Assembly: GCA_027627225.1 (NCBI GenBank)
Contig: CM051034.1
Coordinates: forward strand, 15,243,480 to 15,307,479
Reading direction: 5' to 3'
DNA: 64,000 nt
Source: Congeria kusceri
Lineage: Eukaryota > Mollusca > Bivalvia > Myida > Dreissenidae
In this document: piece by piece, positions 1-13,440 of the stretch
How positions within the stretch are numbered: position 1 is the stretch's first letter
How the letters are laid out: each line of letters starts with the position of its first letter
Notes under the pieces: model-generated
The model's database searches: none
What the model was told of the DNA's origin: nothing
The model's input: only the letters and a program-made list of their open reading frames with translations
Program-made: the position numbers and the translations under genes

Positions 1-2990
1 TATTAACGTGGAAGGTGATTTTTTTATTTTGTACTATGGCTATGATATTCTGGTTCGTTCTGCGGAAGTTTACAATATTGGCATTTAGACAGTAAATCAT
101 GAAATATAGGTGGGATTAACAACAACTTAGCTAAAAAAAAGAATTTATTAGCTATTTAACTTGTTCAAAAAATCACACAAAATGTAGATTCCCACATTTC
201 CAAGATTTATGAACTGACATCAAAACAAAATAAGTTCAGGCACTTTGCCACCTCCATGCCAATGGCAGACGTGACCCAGAAAGTTAGGTCAAACAATCAT
301 AGAACTACAGCTAACCTATCTGCTGCTGATAAATGGCATATCTGCCGCTGATAAATGGGGTATCTGTTGTAACTATGCAGAAAATGCAATGCTGGTTTCA
401 AAAATAGAATACAATCTTGTCAGGAATCTCCCAAGAAATCAGAAGGAAAATATTCATGTCGCCAATTACGAACCCTGATGTATCTGGTCAAAAATCTCAA
501 TAAATTTCAGTTGATTTACAACTTAAAAAAAACATCTGCAAAATAAAACAGAATCACTGAGCTGATGTAAAAATTCTACCATGTTATCATGAAGCCTGAT
601 AATCTGCTAGGTCTGGCATTTAACTGCCGAAAGGCAGAAGCTTTCCAATAAGAATAATGCAATTACGTTTATTTTTAGAGTTTCCACAAGCTATTCAGAT
701 ACAATAGATAAACAGGCTTCTGCGCCCACAGTTCAATAGATCATGACCCAATGATTGTCATATTTGATCACTTTAAAAAGGTCTCTATGATAAAACACGA
801 CAGAAGACCATCTGTAAATTTTTAGATAACATATGCAAATATCACAGCAACCTGCAGTTAAATATCATGCCCACAAAGCCATAAGACCGTGGCAAAAATA
901 ATTTTCTGGATTATCGTCATTTATCACTATTCCTATTATTTTTTGCAAAATGCACGTTACAGGTACAATAACTATCACAAAATGTGTATTTCCATATATA
1001 TGAGTTATGTAGGCACCTTGTTTTATAAGCACAATGTATTTGTTTTAAATGAAACCAAAAAGATGTATCAGAAACTCTTCTGAATTAAGTAAACGTGTCC
1101 TTTATCAACATGTAAAATCCACTGTCACAAACATTATGCCACATTTTTAATGGGTAATTTATTCTGCATTTTGACCGAGTTCAATAAGTTTTGTTTAATA
1201 CTTGATTGGTTATTGTTTGTACAATGAGGTTTCAAGACAGAAAAAAAAGACTGCAGAATTATATCATTAAAAAAAAAATATTTTAATTGTCACAAGATGC
1301 TTGAAGTTTACGTGACACTAACTTATTTGCTGTGCTATCATAAAATTGTTTTGAAGAAAATCATGGTTTAACATTTCAATTGGTAAGACTTTACACAACT
1401 TCTTATGAAAAAAAGTTTTCATCAACCTTATCATACAAAATCAAGATTTAAACCATTAATGGTCTAAGCTCATATGGGGGAATTTTTTCTGTGAAGCTTT
1501 ATGTGATGACTGTTTGTCTCTTGCCAGACTTTTCTCTATGAAATTCACAGTGTTATTTGTAATCTCTTACTGAGAACTGTATATTATGACAAATAGAGTG
1601 ACGATCAGTTATCAAAAATATTACAGATTTTGGTTATTGGAAAGGTAAACTTGAAGTTTACGTGACTGAATACTTATGTGACAATTTTATGAAACCGCGG
1701 TGTAGACAGCGACCAAATAATTCGTTCGGTATTTTCGGTTTATGCCGTGATATTTATGGCGTCATTGAATGTTTTTATAGGGCCATTTAGTTGAAATCAA
1801 TGACACATGATCTATTGTGTTAGGTTACTTATTTGAACTCCCTTGTTTTTGTTTTGTCAAATATATTGTGATAACTGTATAGAAAGAGTTTTAATTGCAC
1901 TTATGCTAAGAAATAATTAAAGATAAGTGCTGTTATGACGCATGGTTGATTATCAGGGTCTGGTGCACATATTGGGAATAGATTAAAATGTCACGTAAAA
2001 TTCATAAAATGTCACGTAAAATTCAAACATAAAATGTTGAACTTATTGTTTTTGTTTGTTTTAATTTCACGAATATTATGTTTAAATAAGTTTGTTTGTC
2101 CAATAATACAAACGTATATATTGACAAAGACAGGGCTAAAATAGCTGAAATCTTGAAAAAGTTAGTTGAATTGTACTTGACAAATATGAACTGAGTTATG
2201 TCATTAAAATGTCAAATACTCTACAATTATCCATCATTGATCACATTTATATTGGTAAATCTAGTTATTCAGAAAACAAGGATGTCATTTCAAAAGAGTT
2301 TGTGATAGTTTTACCACATGTGATGTCCATTAAATGTAACAGTTGAGTTCCTTGAATTTTACGTGACAATTGGTATGGATTTAGCATTTTAATGGTTCTA
2401 TGTCAATTATAATCTTTATTTTTCTACAAATGTTTATATTTGCAAGTTATTTTCCCCACATCTACGATAGATTAACCCATTTTCTGCTGAAGTATGTACT
2501 TGTACAATCTGTTACTGGTTTAATGAATTTTACGTGACAAAAGCACTTGTTATTAAAAAAAAATCCTGTAAAATGGTCTTATATCAGTTGAGCTCGATTA
2601 TTTCTGCTTTAGGGTTGATAAAGGTTTTGTGTGCACTACTATTATATAAGTTCCATTTTCATATTAAACATAAATTTGTATGGAAATGAGAAGTCATAAA
2701 TTTCATATTTATGTTATGCTTTTTGGCCCCAAAAATGAGAATGAGTGATATGACAATAAAATACGAAGCAAATCTAAACCATGTTGCCAAGCTCAAGTCA
2801 CAATAAGCTGTGGTTAAATATCATGGCCACACAGACATTGGACTGTGGTAACATACATTTTCTGGAACATCATGTCAGGTTTGACAATATAATAAGCACT
2901 GAGACTGTGTCTTCCTAAGCACTGTTGCAAACATTATCTCAAACATTGACACATATTTTCCTCACAAGCTCCCAAATCATCATGATCCTT
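1..2990. other. AT-rich intergenic or intronic DNA, no gene seen
   Basis: I see no exon with supporting splice sites and no recognisable protein here. Two weak structures stand out. A short motif around TTTACGTGAC recurs at about 1307, 1657, 1990, 2011, 2355 and 2529, with the two near 2000 in reverse orientation. A diverged segment of about 75 bases starting near 850 is repeated near 2808; both copies contain TTAAATATCATG followed by ATTTTCTGGA. These suggest old duplicated or transposon-derived sequence. Confidence 0.5.
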
Positions 2991-3039
2991 GATTGCTTAA
3001 TCTTATTATCATCTTCACAAGAATTATGTCATATCATTT

Positions 3040-3765
3040 TCACAATTCTTTTCCCACATCATTTTTACAAGCATTATCCCATATCATCCTAATAGCATTA
3101 TCCCATATAATATCCATAGCAATGTCCCACAACATCTTTCTGAGCATTATTCATCATCATCGTTCCATATCATTCCAAAATGTACTGCCCCACATTTGTT
3201 CATATTATTCCCAAAAGTATTGTTCCACATTTGTTCATATCATTCCCAAAAGTATTGTCCCACATTTGGCATATCATTACCAAAGGTATTGTCCCACATT
3301 TTCCATACCATTACCAAGGTATTGTCCCACATTTTTCATATCATTCCCAAAGGTATTGTCTCACATTTTCCATATCATTCCCCAAAGTATTGTCCAACAT
3401 TTGTTCATATCATTACCAAAAGTATTGTCCCACATTTTACATATCATTACTAAAGGTATTGTCCCACATTTTCCATATCATTCCCAAAGGTATTGTCCCA
3501 CATTTTCCATATCATTCCCAAAGGTATCGTCCCACATTTGTTCATATCATTACCAAAAGTATTATCCCACATTTTTCCATATCATTCCCAAAACTATTGT
3601 CCCACATTTTCCGTATCATTCCCAAAGGTATTGTCTCACATTTTTTAAATATCACTACCTAAAGTATTGTCCCACATTTTCCATATCATTCCCAAAGATA
3701 TTACTCTGTATATTCCATTACATTCCCATAGGTACTGTTCCACATTTTCCATATCATTCTTGAAA
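3040..3765. repeat. 34-bp minisatellite array
   Basis: About 20 imperfect copies of a 34-base unit that reads roughly CATATCATTCCCAAAGG then TATTGTCCCACATTTTC. The period is exact where copies are clean: the same phase recurs at 3481 and 3515. The left end (3040-3180) is more degenerate. Three reading frames stay open through the array and give His/Ile/Pro-rich peptides of 85 to 256 residues. This follows from the repeat lacking stops and is not evidence of a gene. Confidence 0.9.
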
Positions 3766-5413
3766 GCATTGTATAATTTCAAGTAAAATGAGAAGTGACA
3801 GTTACCTCAACAAAACTAGCAAGGGAGACCACTCTATGCGAAGGTCAGTTGAAGGTCTGATAAACGAATGCATGTTTTGGATACATAACAGCATCAATAG
3901 GGACAAAGAAATGCTTTCAAACATTAATTCTTATCCCCCACCCCGCAGGTGCATGCTGATTTATTTATGAAATTCAATATGACCATTATGGGTTGTTTTA
4001 CATTTTCCTAAGTTATTAAGCCATCATATTGCTTAAATAATATTATTTTACTACAAAAAAATATACGAAAGTACAAACATGCATGTTTGCTTGCATAATG
4101 TCATTTTTTATAACTAAACACATGCTATTTATAAACATGTTATACAGGACCATGATGTCACATGAGAACAAAAGCCATATAAAAGACACCATTTAACGTT
4201 TCAGTTAACCAGGTTTTTGTGGTAAAGTTTCACATGGCCCACATCAGCTAAACTGAAAATCTCAGCACCAGGTGCATAGTAGGCTAAACAAAATAATACT
4301 TCTGCAATTTAATTATATTTTTAATACAACCTAGGTCACATGTGACAGTGCTGCTCTCAGTTGCGATGTAAACACCTGCAGCAATTGTTACCTGATATAT
4401 TTTTGATGGGTCAGGCAGCTTAAGAGAACACGATATACAAATTTCTTTATTTATTATAAAACGACAAAGAAACTCTACACAGCGCAAAACTATTTATGTC
4501 AAAAAGGGCAAATTCTCATCAAAATTAGAACCTTTAATTTATTTTTGTGTGTATATAACCTTGATTGTGTCAAAAACCAGTGACATATTGTGACCCTTTC
4601 AAGTCCATTTTCAGGGTAGAACCAGTACTTGTATGTCTATGACATAAATCATTTGAATGCTTCCTGAGAAATGGGATCAAAATCACTCAATCTTCCAATC
4701 TGAAGATGAGCACATCGTTTACACCACTGACATTTTACAAACATAATAAATTATTATTAAACTTATTTATTGGCAAAATGCCGTAAGACAGCTAGCTCAA
4801 AGCATATTATACTGTTGTTTATTTATTAGTCACACACAATATTTATTGGAAATAGTAAATTCAATGTCATCGTATACTTCCTGACTCTAAACGAGGAAAA
4901 ACTATTTGACAGGAAGATAGTTATTTTACATTGCCAGTATAATACAAATACGGTCTGGGTAAACTTCCCTGTTTTTGGCAGTAACTGGTAAGTTCAAAAT
5001 AAATTTTACCATCTACAATTATATTGACCTTTCTTTGAATGTATGCCTTGTTTACTACAAGCACTAATTTAACTGCTATATTCATTTGCATAAAGGGAGT
5101 TTTAACTATTTATTCAATTTTCTCAGACAAAATTCAAAATGAATCCAATTTCAATGCTTGTTTTAAATTTGGATTGTTACCAGATATTTACCACATTCAA
5201 CATGTCATTTATTTACATGATAGAAATTCCATTAAACAAGTATAAGTGATCAAATACTCGAGGAACAGACTTCAAATGTCCCATTTAACATACAAGTTGT
5301 CCCAAAAGGTTCTGACTAATCTAGTTACATTGTATGAGGTTGGAATTATATAGTCAGTCAGTATTAAAACATATAAAAAACATTATTTTAGAATTGTTAG
5401 GCATCAAAATGAG
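3766..5413. other. unassigned AT-rich DNA
   Basis: No gene, RNA or clear repeat is supported. Reading frames of 60 to 93 codons here are at chance level for AT-rich DNA and show no recognisable domain. Confidence 0.4.
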
Positions 5414-5667
5414 GGGCGTCGTGAGAAAACCGGTCTTAATGCATGTGCGCAAAGTGTCGTCCCGGATTAGCCTGTGCAGTCCGCACAGGCTAATCCGGGA
5501 CGGCACTTTCCGCTTTTATGGTATTTTCAGTTTCAAGGAAATCTCTTCTAACCATAAATCCACTTCAGGCGAAAAGTGCCGTCCTGGATCAGCCTCTGCG
5601 GACTGCACAGGCTGATCTGGGACGACACTTGACGCACATGCATTAAGACCGGTTTTCCCACGACACG
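5414..5667. mobile_element. inverted-repeat element family A (MITE), copy 1
   Basis: A roughly 254-bp non-autonomous element with long terminal inverted repeats. The left end reads GTCGTGAGAAAACCGGTCTT and the right end is its near-complement (AAGACCGGTTTTCCCACGAC). Inside each arm lies a second palindrome, AGCCTGTGCAGTCCGCACAG or its variant, so each arm also folds on itself. It encodes nothing credible; the short frames across it are translations of the palindromes. Four further copies lie at 26006, 33528, 57768 and 58711. No target-site duplication is clear. Confidence 0.85.
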
Positions 5668-6790
5668 TAACAAGTACATTAAGCCTTATATAAGCCATTG
5701 ACTGCGCGCCAAAACATCTTACAGAAATCGAAACGTGGCCCTGTGACTTTTAACAACGTTTCCTTAAAGGGAATATGTCTACGAAAAAAGTTCCCCTTCA
5801 GCAATTTTGATTTATGTTTATTATGTTAGAGAAATTAGCATTACAGAAGCGTACAAAATTATTAAAGTCAGAATAATTTACTACATAATGAGAATTTTAA
5901 TAAAAACAAATTAACAAAAGAACTTAACAGCAAATTGGGTATTGAAATCACGGTGTCAGAGTCGAAAGAACAAATGACAACTGACAGCACTTTCCTGACA
6001 TGTGAATACACATGTGCATACTGTTGTTATACAATATGCTCACAGATCTGACATTTAATTGATTTACTTTATTAGAAATAAAAAGTTATAAAACATGCCA
6101 ATTATACCAATATCCACATAGGCACTTAAAACATAGTATAGGTCATAACGTCCACCTCGATGTTTTGGTGGCTCTGTCTGGTGGACCAACAACATATTAA
6201 ACTAGAAATGTCTTTTAAAAAAAGACAATCGGCATTGAAATTAATATTGAGATGTCATTTTTAACCCGAAACATAATACAAGAGGGTCAAGATGATCTGT
6301 TACGTGACTTTTCGGACCCCTGCTTTTTTGGTCCCCGCTAAGGATACTTCTCAGACTGTACATTTTTCGGACACCATAAGAAAACGTATCAGACCCAACA
6401 TTAAGTCGAGATAAGCTCAAACACTATTAATATTTATACCGTGAATAAACCGATTATACATCCTATGTTTTCACCGGTGATAAATGAATAACATAAATGC
6501 TAGTAATTTACATTACTATAACTGTTACATGAATTTGTCAGGCAAATTTAACAAAATAGCATTGTCAGAAAATAATTGCGGGAAAGAAAAAAAATTATGA
6601 TATATCAGACGAGTATACATAGTTATGTTAAATAATATACTATAAGTATCATTAGTTTTGCTACGCCAATGAAGTAAAGTAACTTGAAAAGCATTTCGAC
6701 GTATTACGAGACTTATTTTAACTATTTTTAGAGATTGAGTAACATCTACTGGAAAAGTTGCTAGAAAGGTGCAATTATAAATAATTCTTA
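5668..6790. other. unassigned AT-rich DNA
   Basis: Nothing coding is supported. A short stretch at about 6279 (ACAAGAGGGTCAAGATGA) resembles the left end of the repeat element that starts at 6791 and again at 18891, so a fragment of that family may lie here. Confidence 0.35.
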
Positions 6791-9596
6791 ACAAGAGGTA
6801 CATGATGGCCCTAGGTCGCTCACCTGAGTTTAAGGCATAATGGCTAATAACAAGAGGGAAAAATGGCACTCAACGCCTTACCTGAGTATAAAGATCTGGG
6901 CCTTGCAATTTCAGATATTTTTTTAGTCTATATAAACCATGTGACCCACACGGCATGGCCACCTTGTACCCCAGGGGCATAATTTGAACAATATTTGTAG
7001 TCGACCACTTTTCAATGTTACATAGCCAATATGATTACACTGGGCCTTGCGGTATCAGAGGAGATTTTTCAAGTCATTTTGCTATTTTAATGTACATAAA
7101 CCATGTGACCCCCAGGGGCCGGCCAATTTTAACCCCAGGGACATCATTTGAACAATCTTTGTAGATGACTACTCCACAATGTTTTACGCAAAATATAAAA
7201 CCTCTGGGTCTTACGGTTTCAACAAGGAAGATTTTTAAGGCCCACTTGCCATATAAGTCTATATAAATCATGTGACACCCCGGATCATGGCCACTTTTTA
7301 CCCCAGGGGCATAATTTGAAAAATCTTTGTAGAGGACCATTACGCAATGTTACCAATAGAATATGAAACCTCTAGGCCTTGCAGTTTCAGAGGAGAAGAT
7401 TTTTAAAGTCATTTGGCTATTTAAGTCTATATAAACAACCCCCAGGGCAGGGCCAGTTTTGACCAATGGGACATCATTTGAACAATCTTTGCAGAGGACC
7501 ACTATAAAATGTCACATACCACATATGAAACCTCTAGGCCTGGCAGTTTCAGAGGAGATTTTTAAAGTCATCTTGCTATTTAAGTCCATATCAACCATGT
7601 GAGCCCTGGGGTGTGGCCAGTTTTGACCCCAGGGGCATCATTTGAGCAGTCTTTATAGAGGATCACTATATAATGTTATATACCAAATATGAAACTTCTG
7701 GGCCTTGCAGTTTCAGAGAAGACTTTTAAAGCCATTTTGCTATTTAAGTCTATATAAACCTGGTGACCCCTATGGTGTGCCCAGTTTTGACCCCAGGGGC
7801 ATCATTTGAACAATCTCTATACAATGTTTCCAACCAAATATGAAACCTCTGGGCCATGTGGTTTCAGAGGAGACGTTTTTTAAAGTCATTTTGCTATTTA
7901 CATTTATATTAACCATGTGAGTCCTGGGGTGTGGACAGTTTTGACTCCAGGGGCATCAATTGAACAATCTTTGTAAAGGACCACTATACCATGTTATATT
8001 CCAAATATGAAACCTCTGGGCCTTGCGGTTCAGAGGAGAAGATTTTTAAAGTCATTTTGCTACATAAGTCTATATAAACCATGTGACCCTGGGGCGTGGC
8101 CAGTTTTGACCCCAGGCGTATCAGTTGAACAATCTTAGTAGAGGACCACTACAGGATGTCACATATCAAATATTGAAGCCCTGTCCAATATCTGGTACTA
8201 AAAAGTTGTTCTTCTGAGAAGAGGTCCTTGGGTGGAGGCTGCCAACAAAGCATTAAGAACTTGTTGGAGAGACATGATCTGTGTGTAGTTTTGTGTGTGC
8301 TGCACACATTTAATTAAACTGTACAAATGAAAGGTTTAAAGTAGATGACTAGACTTTAGGCTCTATGCTACATGTTTCTGTACATGCTGGTGAAACAGAC
8401 TGCAGTGTCAGAGCCACAGACTCGATTGCTGATTCATTTTGTCTTACAAAAAATTGTGCAATTCCACCTAAGTTAGACTACTTATAGATCTAATGCTATC
8501 ATTTCACATTTGGCATTTCATTATTAAATTAGAAATTTACACTTCGCCTGTAAACAAATTCAATGTAGTAAATCTAAAGTGAAAATATATGATATAAGAC
8601 GGTCGTATATACTAAGACTGATTGACTACATTTCTTACACATTGCCTAAACATAACATCCAGCTAATTTACTTACACAACAACATGATTGACCATGCTGG
8701 TGGGTAACATTTTCTATGCATTTCAATGGTCATCTCCAATGATTCTGTAAAGCACCCTCACAACAATGTGTAACTTGCTAGCTGGTTTTACAAGATCTAA
8801 AAATAGAACACTGTATACCCCTGGCTGGAATGTCATCTGCTGTTTTGATTTTTGAGTGTTGGAGACTTATTGAAATTATAGTGCTGCAGTATAAACAATG
8901 TGACCCCCAGGGTGTTGTCAGTTTTGACCCCAGCAGCATAATTTGAACAATCTTTGTAGAGGACCACTACACAATGTTACTTACCAAATATAAAAACTTT
9001 GGACTTTGCAGATTCATAGGAGAAGATTTTACAAGTCATTTTGCTATTTAAGTCTATATAAACCATGTCATCCCCGGATTGTGGCCAGTTTTGACCCCAG
9101 GGGCATCATTTCAACAATCTTTGTAGAGGACCACTATGCAATGCTACATACCAAATATGAAACCTCTGGCCTTGCGCTTTCAGAGGATAAGATTTTGAAG
9201 TCATTTTGCTATTTAAGTCTATATAAACCATGTGACCCCTGGGGTTTGGCCAGTTTTGACCCACGGGGCATCTTTTGAACAATCTTAGTAGAGGACCGCT
9301 AGAGGATGTCACATATCAAATATGAAAGCCTTGAGCCTTGCGGTTTCATAGGAGAAGATTTATAAAGTTTTCACTTTTTAATCTATTTTTAGCTCTGGTG
9401 ACCTACATAAGCAGCGGACCGGAAAGATTTGAACAACTTTGAAAGAAGTACACCCAAGGTTCATTCCTGTGAAGTTTGGTGAAAATCTGCCATGCGGTTT
9501 AAGAGGAGATGTTGTTTGAATGAAAAGTTGACAACGCACGCACGCACGCACACACGCATGACGGACAACGGGCGATCACAAAAGCTCACCATGAGC
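6791..9596 (+). mobile_element. repetitive element with about 165-bp internal tandem units
   Basis: Begins ACAAGAGGTACATGATGGCC followed by CGCTCACCTGAG and ends CAAAAGCTCACCATGAGCTA after an ACGC microsatellite (about 9535-9559). The same kinds of ends bound the element at 18891-19517. Between them a unit containing TTTCAGAGGAGA, GTCTATATAAACCATGTGAC and GACCCCAGGGGCATCATTTG recurs about every 165 bases; the phase marker GGGCCTTGC or a variant appears near 6899, 7040, 7208, 7375, 7537, 7700, 7850, 8018, 8999, 9170 and 9335. The array is interrupted at about 8170-8880. There is no intact protein. I regard it as a non-autonomous mobile element, class uncertain. Confidence 0.75.
8170..8880. other. 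non-repeat segment interrupting the 165-bp array
   Basis: About 700 bases lacking the array unit, between the unit ending near 8165 and the one resuming near 8885. It may be an insertion, or decayed internal sequence of the element. No inverted ends or target duplication could be seen, and no coding potential. Confidence 0.4.
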
Positions 9597-10335
9597 TAAT
9601 AAAACGCAACCGCAATTCCAATTTAAAATAACATGCACAGTAAGTTTATAAATAAAAATTCCCCATCTATTGAAATTCTCGGGTTTATGATTCTCCGGAC
9701 GCTAATTGATGAATGTGTATTAGTACAGCTATACCGCGCGCTATTTTTAAAATGATGCACCCTTTCTCTGGAGTGTGTTGAATACGCTAGAATAAACCAT
9801 TTCATACCAATCTTTGCCTAATTAATATCTATGTATGTTTCAGAGCACAGATATCGGTAAACCAAAGGGATCATTGTAATTGTTATTTATAGAGCGTGCC
9901 GCTGATGTAGGCTAAACAAAATAATTATTTCATTATTTGAACATACATTCTCTTCATGACATACAATGAGTAAAATTGTTCATAATTATGTTCAGTTCTT
10001 GAGTGTATGTCAAAGATATGTTTATAACTTTATTTTAACCGCTTATGTAAACAATTATGTAAACTTTAATCCCCAAAAATATGCAAAAGTTATTGGTAGA
10101 CATCAAACCATTGTTGTAAGTTTGCATTCCCTAAAATTAGAAAGTTTGCCTAATTCTATTGGCATTCAGTATTCCCGCTGCATAAAATTATCGCAAGAAA
10201 TCTAGGTCAAAAGTGATCACAGAAAAGTGACAGCAACGCCGAAAAATATCGAAAATACAAGTTCTCTTATAAGAATGTAATTAGAATGTCATTCACGACT
10301 TTTCAAAATCACAAGCAATAAAACTTTACATGAGT
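9597..10335. other. unassigned AT-rich DNA
   Basis: No gene or element is supported. The longest open frame (79 codons from 9966) has no recognisable motif. Confidence 0.4.
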
Positions 10336-10337
10336 TT

Positions 10338-10402
10338 ACATAGTGTCTTTAATGTGTAACAGTTAAATATTTTTCCAACATTCCCATTAAAAATTATGTA
10401 TA
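10338..10402. repeat. isolated unit of the 60-bp repeat
   Basis: A single copy of the 60-base unit (GTGTCTTTAATGTGTAACAG then TTAAATATTT) that forms the array at 10996-11362, about 650 bases upstream of that array. The intervening sequence is unrelated, so either the array once extended further or a unit was dispersed. Confidence 0.8.
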
Positions 10403-10995
10403 GTCGGTATCTGTATTCTCGCTGTATCTCTATTTCCGCGGTAATTGTTTATCTTTTGATTGTCATGCTTAATTGTCAAAATCAAATCTTTTTTGGGTTT
10501 TCTTAAAGAAAAGAATAAGTTACAAATGATTTTATTTGGAAACTATCAAGTTACATGACTTTAAATCATAAAACTTAATAACTTTCGTATCATCTTGCAG
10601 CCATCAGTGGACATTAGACGGTTAATTTATACACTTTCGTCTGCCTAGGTTAATATGTAGGAAAACTCAAAATTTTGTTTCGTAATATTTATAAAAGGTT
10701 ACAATCCAACAATTTTTAGTTAATTTTTGTTTGTTTATAAACTAACAGCAAACTTATTTCAAAACAAATGCTTTACAGCGATATTACCGATGACGTAATG
10801 TTTCAAGATGGCTGCATGGTGCATTGAAAAAGACAATAATTTACGAATGAATAATGTGTTTTCTAACAAAAGTTTAGTTGTTAATTTTGTGAAAAAGTTC
10901 AATTTATTGGATAATATTCCAAACAAATGTTTGGTTAGTTGCTTTTGCTGAAATTATTTGTTTAAATGTTAACTACCGCGAGAATACAGATGAAC

Positions 10996-11362
10996 ACGGT
11001 AAAGTGTCTTTAATGTGTAACAGTTAAATATTTTTCCACCATTCCCACAAAAAATTATTTTAAGTGTCTTTAATGTGTTACAGTTAAATATTTGTCCAAC
11101 ATTCCAACTAAAAATTATTTTAAGTGTCTTTAATGTGTAACAGTTAAATATTTGTCCAACATTGCCACTAAGAATTATGTTAAGTGTCTTTAATGTGTAA
11201 CAGTTAAATATTTGTCCAGCATTCCCAATAAAAATTATTTTAAGTGTCTTTAATGTGTAACGGTTAAATATTTGTCCAACATTGCCACTAAAAATTATGT
11301 TAAGTGTCTTAAATGTGTAACAGTTAAATATTTGTCCAACATTCCAACTAAAAATTATGTGT
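10996..11362. repeat. 60-bp tandem repeat, six copies
   Basis: Six copies in register at exactly 60-base spacing, each containing AAGTGTCTTTAATGTGTAAC and AGTTAAATATTTGTCCA. Copies differ at a few positions (for example CATTCCCAC versus CATTGCCAC). No reading frame crosses the array. Confidence 0.93.
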
Positions 11363-12744
11363 CTGTTGCCCCCAATGTGATATCATCTGGTGAGAAATTG
11401 CAACACATGAATTCAAGCTGAATGTGTATCACAAGTTTGGAAGATTAAACAAGAAACTTATCAGAAAACCATGTGGCTCAGACAACATAATTTCATTATT
11501 GCTGGTGGAGTTTGAAATTCTAGGTTCTAGAAGCCAATATAAATACTATTTGCAAATTCCTAGGTTAACATAACAATAAACTGTTATACTTTATTGTACA
11601 ATTACACATGGGTAAAACAATTATTTTTAAAATCAAATTCTCACCAATTGCGAAGAGCATATAGCTTTTAAAGCCTTTAAAAAATAACATTTTGTATTCC
11701 TATCTGGAATTACAGCATATTATAAATCTCTGCAATGATGCATAGCTTTGTTGAACAGTTTAGTATTCTTAATGGTGTGTTTGAACAACAAATGGGCTAT
11801 CAATCAATCTTACAACCCATAAAAGACATGCTGCTGGAAGACATTTATTTAACATTATATCCATCTGAATTCTTTTGCATCTGTTTAACTAAATATTTAT
11901 ATATTCTGAATTTGTGTCCTGACTTTTGTTTAGAATTAAGATTTTTGCACAGACTTATATGTTGATAATTTAAAATTGCTCCACTTACATGTAATTTGAA
12001 CTGATCTTAATTTTTGCAAAGACTTATATGACTGCTGAGAATTTAAAATTGCTCAACTTTGAACTTATCTGAATTTTTGCACAGACTTGTATGACTGTTT
12101 AGAATTTAAAATTGCTCAACTTTGAACTTATCTGAATTTTTGCACAGATTTATATGTTGATATTTTAAATATCAGCTGAACTTTGAACTAATATCTGATT
12201 TTTGCACAGACTAATATAATTATGTTGAGAATTTAAAACTGCTCAACTTCGAACTTAGCTGAATTTTTGCACACACTTATATGTTAAGAATTTATAATTG
12301 CTCCATTGTTGAACTTATTTTAATTTTTGTTCAGACTAATATGTTGAATATTAAGAGATGCTCAACTTTTGAAATGATATGATTTTTTTTTTACAGACAT
12401 TACAGCTGATCAACGTTTTTAAATTATCTGAATTTGTGTACAGAGTTTAAAGACGCTCAACTTTTAAACTTACGATATCTGAGAAAAAATGTCCAAATAC
12501 TAACTAACCTGCTTGTTTTTACATTCTTGTCTTGAGAAAATGATCTAATGATTTAATCAGAAAATATTTTTGCAGCAATATGCACACTGTTCTCTCAATA
12601 TATAATGTTATGTCATTACCACAAAAAAGCAGTAATGCAGCTATAAAATAAAATTAATTAATTATTAAGATATCAACTCACTTTGCCAGTATGGTCCATT
12701 GAAAGTCCAACCACAAAACATTTAAGATTTGAAAAGGTGAAAGA
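11363..12744. repeat. degenerate 80-90-bp repeats in AT-rich DNA
   Basis: From about 11940 to 12470 a loosely repeated block contains TTTTTGCACAGACTTATATG followed by AATTTAAAATTGCTCAACTT and GAACTTATCTGAA. Six or seven diverged copies are spaced 60 to 90 bases apart. The flanks (11363-11940 and 12480-12744) hold nothing I can name. Confidence 0.65.
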
Positions 12745-13073
12745 TCCCTAGACACAGAAAATGTATCACAAATGGTCAAACATTCACCCTAGACATAGAA
12801 AATGTATCACAAATGGTCAAACATTCACCCTAGACATAGAAAATGTATCACAAATGGTCAAACATTCACCCTAGACATAGAAAATGTATCACAAATGGTC
12901 AAACATTCACCCTAGACATAGAAAATGTATCACAAATGGTCAAACATTCACCCTAGACATAGAAAATGTATCACAAATGGTCAAACATTCACCCTAGACA
13001 TAGAAAATGTATCACAAATGGTCAAACATTCACCCTAGACATAGAAAATGTATCACAAATGGTCAAACATTCA
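12745..13073. repeat. 41-bp tandem repeat, eight copies
   Basis: Near-identical 41-base units of ACCCTAGACATAGAAAATGT plus ATCACAAATGGTCAAACATTC. The first copy (ACACAG instead of ACATAG) differs slightly and the rest are essentially identical, which indicates recent expansion. There are no variable spacers, so this is not a CRISPR. Confidence 0.95.
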
Positions 13074-13440
13074 GATTTTGCATTCTGAACTAATATTAAC
13101 TCAGTCCTTATTACAACCTATTCACACTGAACATAATCTTAATCATAATTATTAACAAAGAGCAGCACTTTATGCAAAAAAAACATATAAACCGCTATTA
13201 ATTTCCTTGCAGATAAACCACTGTTGCACTTAAACTGCAGTCACACCACAACATGCAAGTACCTGAAGAATTTGCACCTTGCTATCAGTCCTTGACCCCA
13301 TAGGGTCACACCTAATACACAGGTGATAATTTAGGGCCCAGTGGAAATAGGCTTATCAGCAGTGGACCAGGCCATGGCTTATCAGATTGCATACTCTGGA
13401 AAAGCTCCCTAATCTAATGGCATGAACTGTAGTCCATACA
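13074..13440. other. unassigned spacer between two minisatellites
   Basis: About 370 bases with no gene or repeat that I can support. Confidence 0.4.

Noticed and set aside
2993..3763. 256-residue His/Ile/Pro-rich protein
   Set aside because: Product of the 34-bp minisatellite, with three overlapping frames open over the same bases.
5334..5698. Small proteins across the first family A element, also at 25968 and 33318
   Set aside because: Similar peptides appear wherever the MITE occurs because its palindromes are translated; not genes.
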